DNA from: Peptococcaceae bacterium
GTDB taxonomy: Bacteria; Bacillota; Peptococcia; Peptococcales; Peptococcaceae
Assembly: GCA_017387265.1 (NCBI GenBank)
Contig: JAFOFM010000169.1
Coordinates: 1-18,411, forward strand
Direction of reading: 5' to 3'
DNA: 18,411 nt
The notes beneath the pieces were generated by a model, which did not search any database, was not told the origin of the DNA, and saw only the letters and a program-made list of their open reading frames with translations. The position numbers were made by a program, and so were the translations under genes. This document shows, piece by piece, positions 16,448 through 18,411 of this stretch (position 1 is the stretch's first letter; each line of letters starts with the position of its first letter).

Positions 16448-17440
16448 ATGGCAGTTATGTATTATGATCAGGATGCGAATTTAGAATATTTAAACGGGAA
16501 AACAATTGCAGTTATCGGCTACGGCAGCCAGGGTCATGCTCAGGCTCAGAATATGCGCGATGCTGGTATGAAAGTAGTAGTTGGTCTGCGTGAAGGCAGC
16601 AAAAACTGGGCAAAAGCAGAAGAAGACGGCTTACAGGTTATGACCGTTGCGGACGCAGCAAAAGCAGCTGATGTTATCCATATTCTGATTCCAGACGAAA
16701 AACAGGCAGAAGTATACAACAGAGATATTGCGCCTTACATGACAGCAGGCAAAGCGCTGAGCTTCTCTCACGGTTTCAATATCCACTTCAAACAGATCGT
16801 GCCTCCAGCAGATGTAGATGTATTCATGGTAGCACCAAAATCTCCTGGCCACAGCTTCCGTAAAGCAGTTCAGCAGGGTACTGGTGTACCGGGTCTGGTA
16901 GCAGTTGAGCAGGATGCAACCGGCAACTGTAAAAATGTTGCTCTGGCATTCGCAAGAGCAGTAGGCTGCACAAAAGCTGGTGTACTGGAAACAACCTTCA
17001 AAGAAGAAACCGAAACCGACCTGTTCGGTGAACAGGCTATCCTGTGCGGCGGCATAAGCGCTCTGGTACAGGCTGGTTTTGAAACACTGGTAGAAGCAGG
17101 CTATCAGCCGGAAAGTGCTTACTTTGAATGCTTCCATGAATTAAAACTGATTGTAGACCTGATGTACGTAGGCGGTCTGGAATACATGCACTACTCCATC
17201 AGTGACACTGCAGAATACGGTGACTATGTAAGCGGTCCACGCGTAATCACAGAAGAAACCAAAAAAGAAATGAAACGTATTCTGGACGATATCCAGAAAG
17301 GCGTATTCGCGAAAAACTGGATTCTGGAAAACCAGGCAGGTCGTCCATCCTTCAATCGTATGCGTGCAATTGTAGCGGATCATCAGATTGAGCAGGTTGG
17401 TAAAGAATTAAGAGACAAAATGCCTTGGTTACAGAAATAA
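16448..17440 (+). CDS. ilvC: Ketol-acid reductoisomerase (class I)
   Basis: A 330-residue enzyme that isomerises and reduces acetolactate and acetohydroxybutyrate, the second step of valine/isoleucine synthesis. The nucleotide-binding motif GYGSQGHAQ starts at residue 24. The cofactor-specificity loop is LREGSKNW; R48, S51 and K52 there would suit the 2'-phosphate of NADPH (inference). The metal ligands D191 and E195 are in ETDLFGE, and SISDTAEYG is also conserved. Length is that of class I. I chose ATG 16448 after AGGGAGGA; an ATG at 16424 is in frame but lies upstream of that site. The 110 bases before it are A/T-rich with no terminator or clear promoter. Confidence 0.96.
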   Translation: MAVMYYDQDANLEYLNGKTIAVIGYGSQGHAQAQNMRDAGMKVVVGLREGSKNWAKAEEDGLQVMTVADAAKAADVIHILIPDEKQAEVYNRDIAPYMTAGKALSFSHGFNIHFKQIVPPADVDVFMVAPKSPGHSFRKAVQQGTGVPGLVAVEQDATGNCKNVALAFARAVGCTKAGVLETTFKEETETDLFGEQAILCGGISALVQAGFETLVEAGYQPESAYFECFHELKLIVDLMYVGGLEYMHYSISDTAEYGDYVSGPRVITEETKKEMKRILDDIQKGVFAKNWILENQAGRPSFNRMRAIVADHQIEQVGKELRDKMPWLQK

Positions 17441-17503
17441 TTTTGAAATAATAAAAATTTCGACAGAAACAAATCTTCAGAAATAGATTCAGGGGTGAAA
17501 GCA

Positions 17504-18411
17504 ATGCAGCAAAACGGAGCGCAGATTTTAATCAGTGCACTGGAAGCCCAGGGGGTTGATACCATTTTCGGCTATCCGGGCGGGGCAGTGTTAGAAATTT
17601 ATGATGCATTAAAAACAAGTAATATTCGTCACGTGCTAGTCCGTAATGAACAGGGTGGTGCTCATGCAGCCAGCGGTTATGCTCGTGCAACCGGCAAAGT
17701 TGGCGTATGTCTGGCAACTTCCGGTCCTGGTGCAACCAACCTGGTAACCGGGATTGCAACCGCTAATATGGACTCCGTTCCGCTGGTCGCTATCACAGGG
17801 CAGGTTCCCCGTTCGATGATTGGTACCGATGCGTTCCAGGAAATCGATATTACAGGGATTACCTCTCCGATTACAAAACACAATTATCTGGTACAGAATG
17901 TAGAAGATCTGCCGCGCATTATTGCAGAGGCGTTCTATATTGCAAGTACCGGCCGTCCTGGTCCGGTTCTGATTGACATTCCACGCGATGTGTCTCAGGC
18001 AAAAACCGAATATGTACCGGTTACCGAAGTAGATATCCGCAGTTATAAACCGACTGTATCCGGTCATGTAGGCATGATCAAACGCGCTGTGAAAACCATT
18101 AAAGCATCCAGAAAAATGGTTATCTGTGTAGGCGGCGGTGTTGTGGCAAGCGGTTCTACCGCAGCGGTTATGAAACTGGCTGAAATGAAAAATGCAACCG
18201 TAGTATCCACCATGATGGGGCTGTCCGGCTATCCGGATAATGACCCTCGTTTCCTGGGGATGCTGGGGACTTACGGCAATGAAGGCGCGAATCTGGCTGT
18301 ACAGGATTGCGACTGCCTCTTAGCTCTGGGTATGCGTTTTGATGACCGTGTTATCAGTACACCAGGCAGCTTTGCACCAAATGCAGAGATTATCCATGTG
18401 GATGTAGACCC
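17504..18411 (+). CDS. ilvB: Acetohydroxyacid synthase large subunit, second copy (cut by window end)
   Basis: 302 complete codons of a second acetohydroxyacid synthase large subunit, open at the right edge. It starts at ATG 17504 with AGGGGTG at 17492-17498, 63 bases after ilvC, with no terminator between. Catalytic E49 lies in VRNEQGGAHAASGYARA. The segment after GQV (PRSMIGTDAFQE, then GITSPITKHNYLV) is the family consensus, and the FAD-contact motif MRFDDRV is present. This copy therefore looks more canonical than the one at 14174. The C-terminal ThDP motif lies outside the window. No partner small subunit is seen after it here. Confidence 0.93.
   Translation, partial: MQQNGAQILISALEAQGVDTIFGYPGGAVLEIYDALKTSNIRHVLVRNEQGGAHAASGYARATGKVGVCLATSGPGATNLVTGIATANMDSVPLVAITGQVPRSMIGTDAFQEIDITGITSPITKHNYLVQNVEDLPRIIAEAFYIASTGRPGPVLIDIPRDVSQAKTEYVPVTEVDIRSYKPTVSGHVGMIKRAVKTIKASRKMVICVGGGVVASGSTAAVMKLAEMKNATVVSTMMGLSGYPDNDPRFLGMLGTYGNEGANLAVQDCDCLLALGMRFDDRVISTPGSFAPNAEIIHVDVD

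Noticed and set aside
17472..17486. CodY-box-like sequence AATCTTCAGAAATAG before the second ilvB
   Set aside because: It has four mismatches from the 15-base consensus in A/T-rich DNA, which is expected by chance often enough that I do not call it.

Overview
This window is a bacterial chromosome segment of moderate GC content. It carries housekeeping, transport and amino-acid biosynthesis genes. The gene order priA-def-fmt-DUF116-zinc peptidase-rsmB-rlmN, the DUF116 and DUF401 proteins, and strong purine-rich ribosome binding sites point to Firmicutes in the broad sense. A Negativicutes relative (Acidaminococcus/Phascolarctobacterium-like) is my best guess. That is an inference from gene order and protein style, not a database result.

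Region 1 (1-990): a lone endolysin-like N-acetylmuramoyl-L-alanine amidase with TTA-rich codon use, closed by a strong intrinsic terminator. It may be the edge of a prophage lying to the left. Region 2 (1043-8855): a tightly packed operon behind an extended -10 promoter. It encodes replication restart helicase PriA, peptide deformylase and Met-tRNA formyltransferase (the N-formylmethionine cycle), a DUF116 membrane/cysteine-motif protein, a membrane zinc peptidase, and the RNA methyltransferases RsmB and RlmN. Several genes overlap by 1-8 bases, so they are probably co-transcribed and translationally coupled. Two start sites need correction: fmt probably starts at TTG 4045 and the zinc peptidase at 5757.

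Region 3 (8856-9232): no protein gene, but a rod-shaped structured RNA with its own -10 box and a 3' U-run, best explained as 6S RNA. It is followed by a separate promoter and leader for the next operon. Region 4 (9233-12483): a potABC polyamine ABC importer operon without potD, ended by an intrinsic terminator. PotA is about 175 residues longer than the family norm because two homologous repeats interrupt its C-terminal TOBE domain.

Region 5 (12557-13774, minus strand): a DUF401 polytopic membrane protein with a near-consensus promoter, divergent from the ilv operon. The roughly 400-base divergent region holds both promoters, an operator-like palindrome and a long leader hairpin. Region 6 (14174-18411): a branched-chain amino acid operon, ilvB-ilvN-ilvC, followed by a second acetohydroxyacid synthase large subunit that runs off the window. 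IlvB/IlvN make acetolactate and acetohydroxybutyrate, and IlvC reduces and isomerises them.

The observations most worth a second look are the internal PotA duplication, the 6S-like RNA with a competing terminator fold, and the two AHAS large subunits around a single small subunit.
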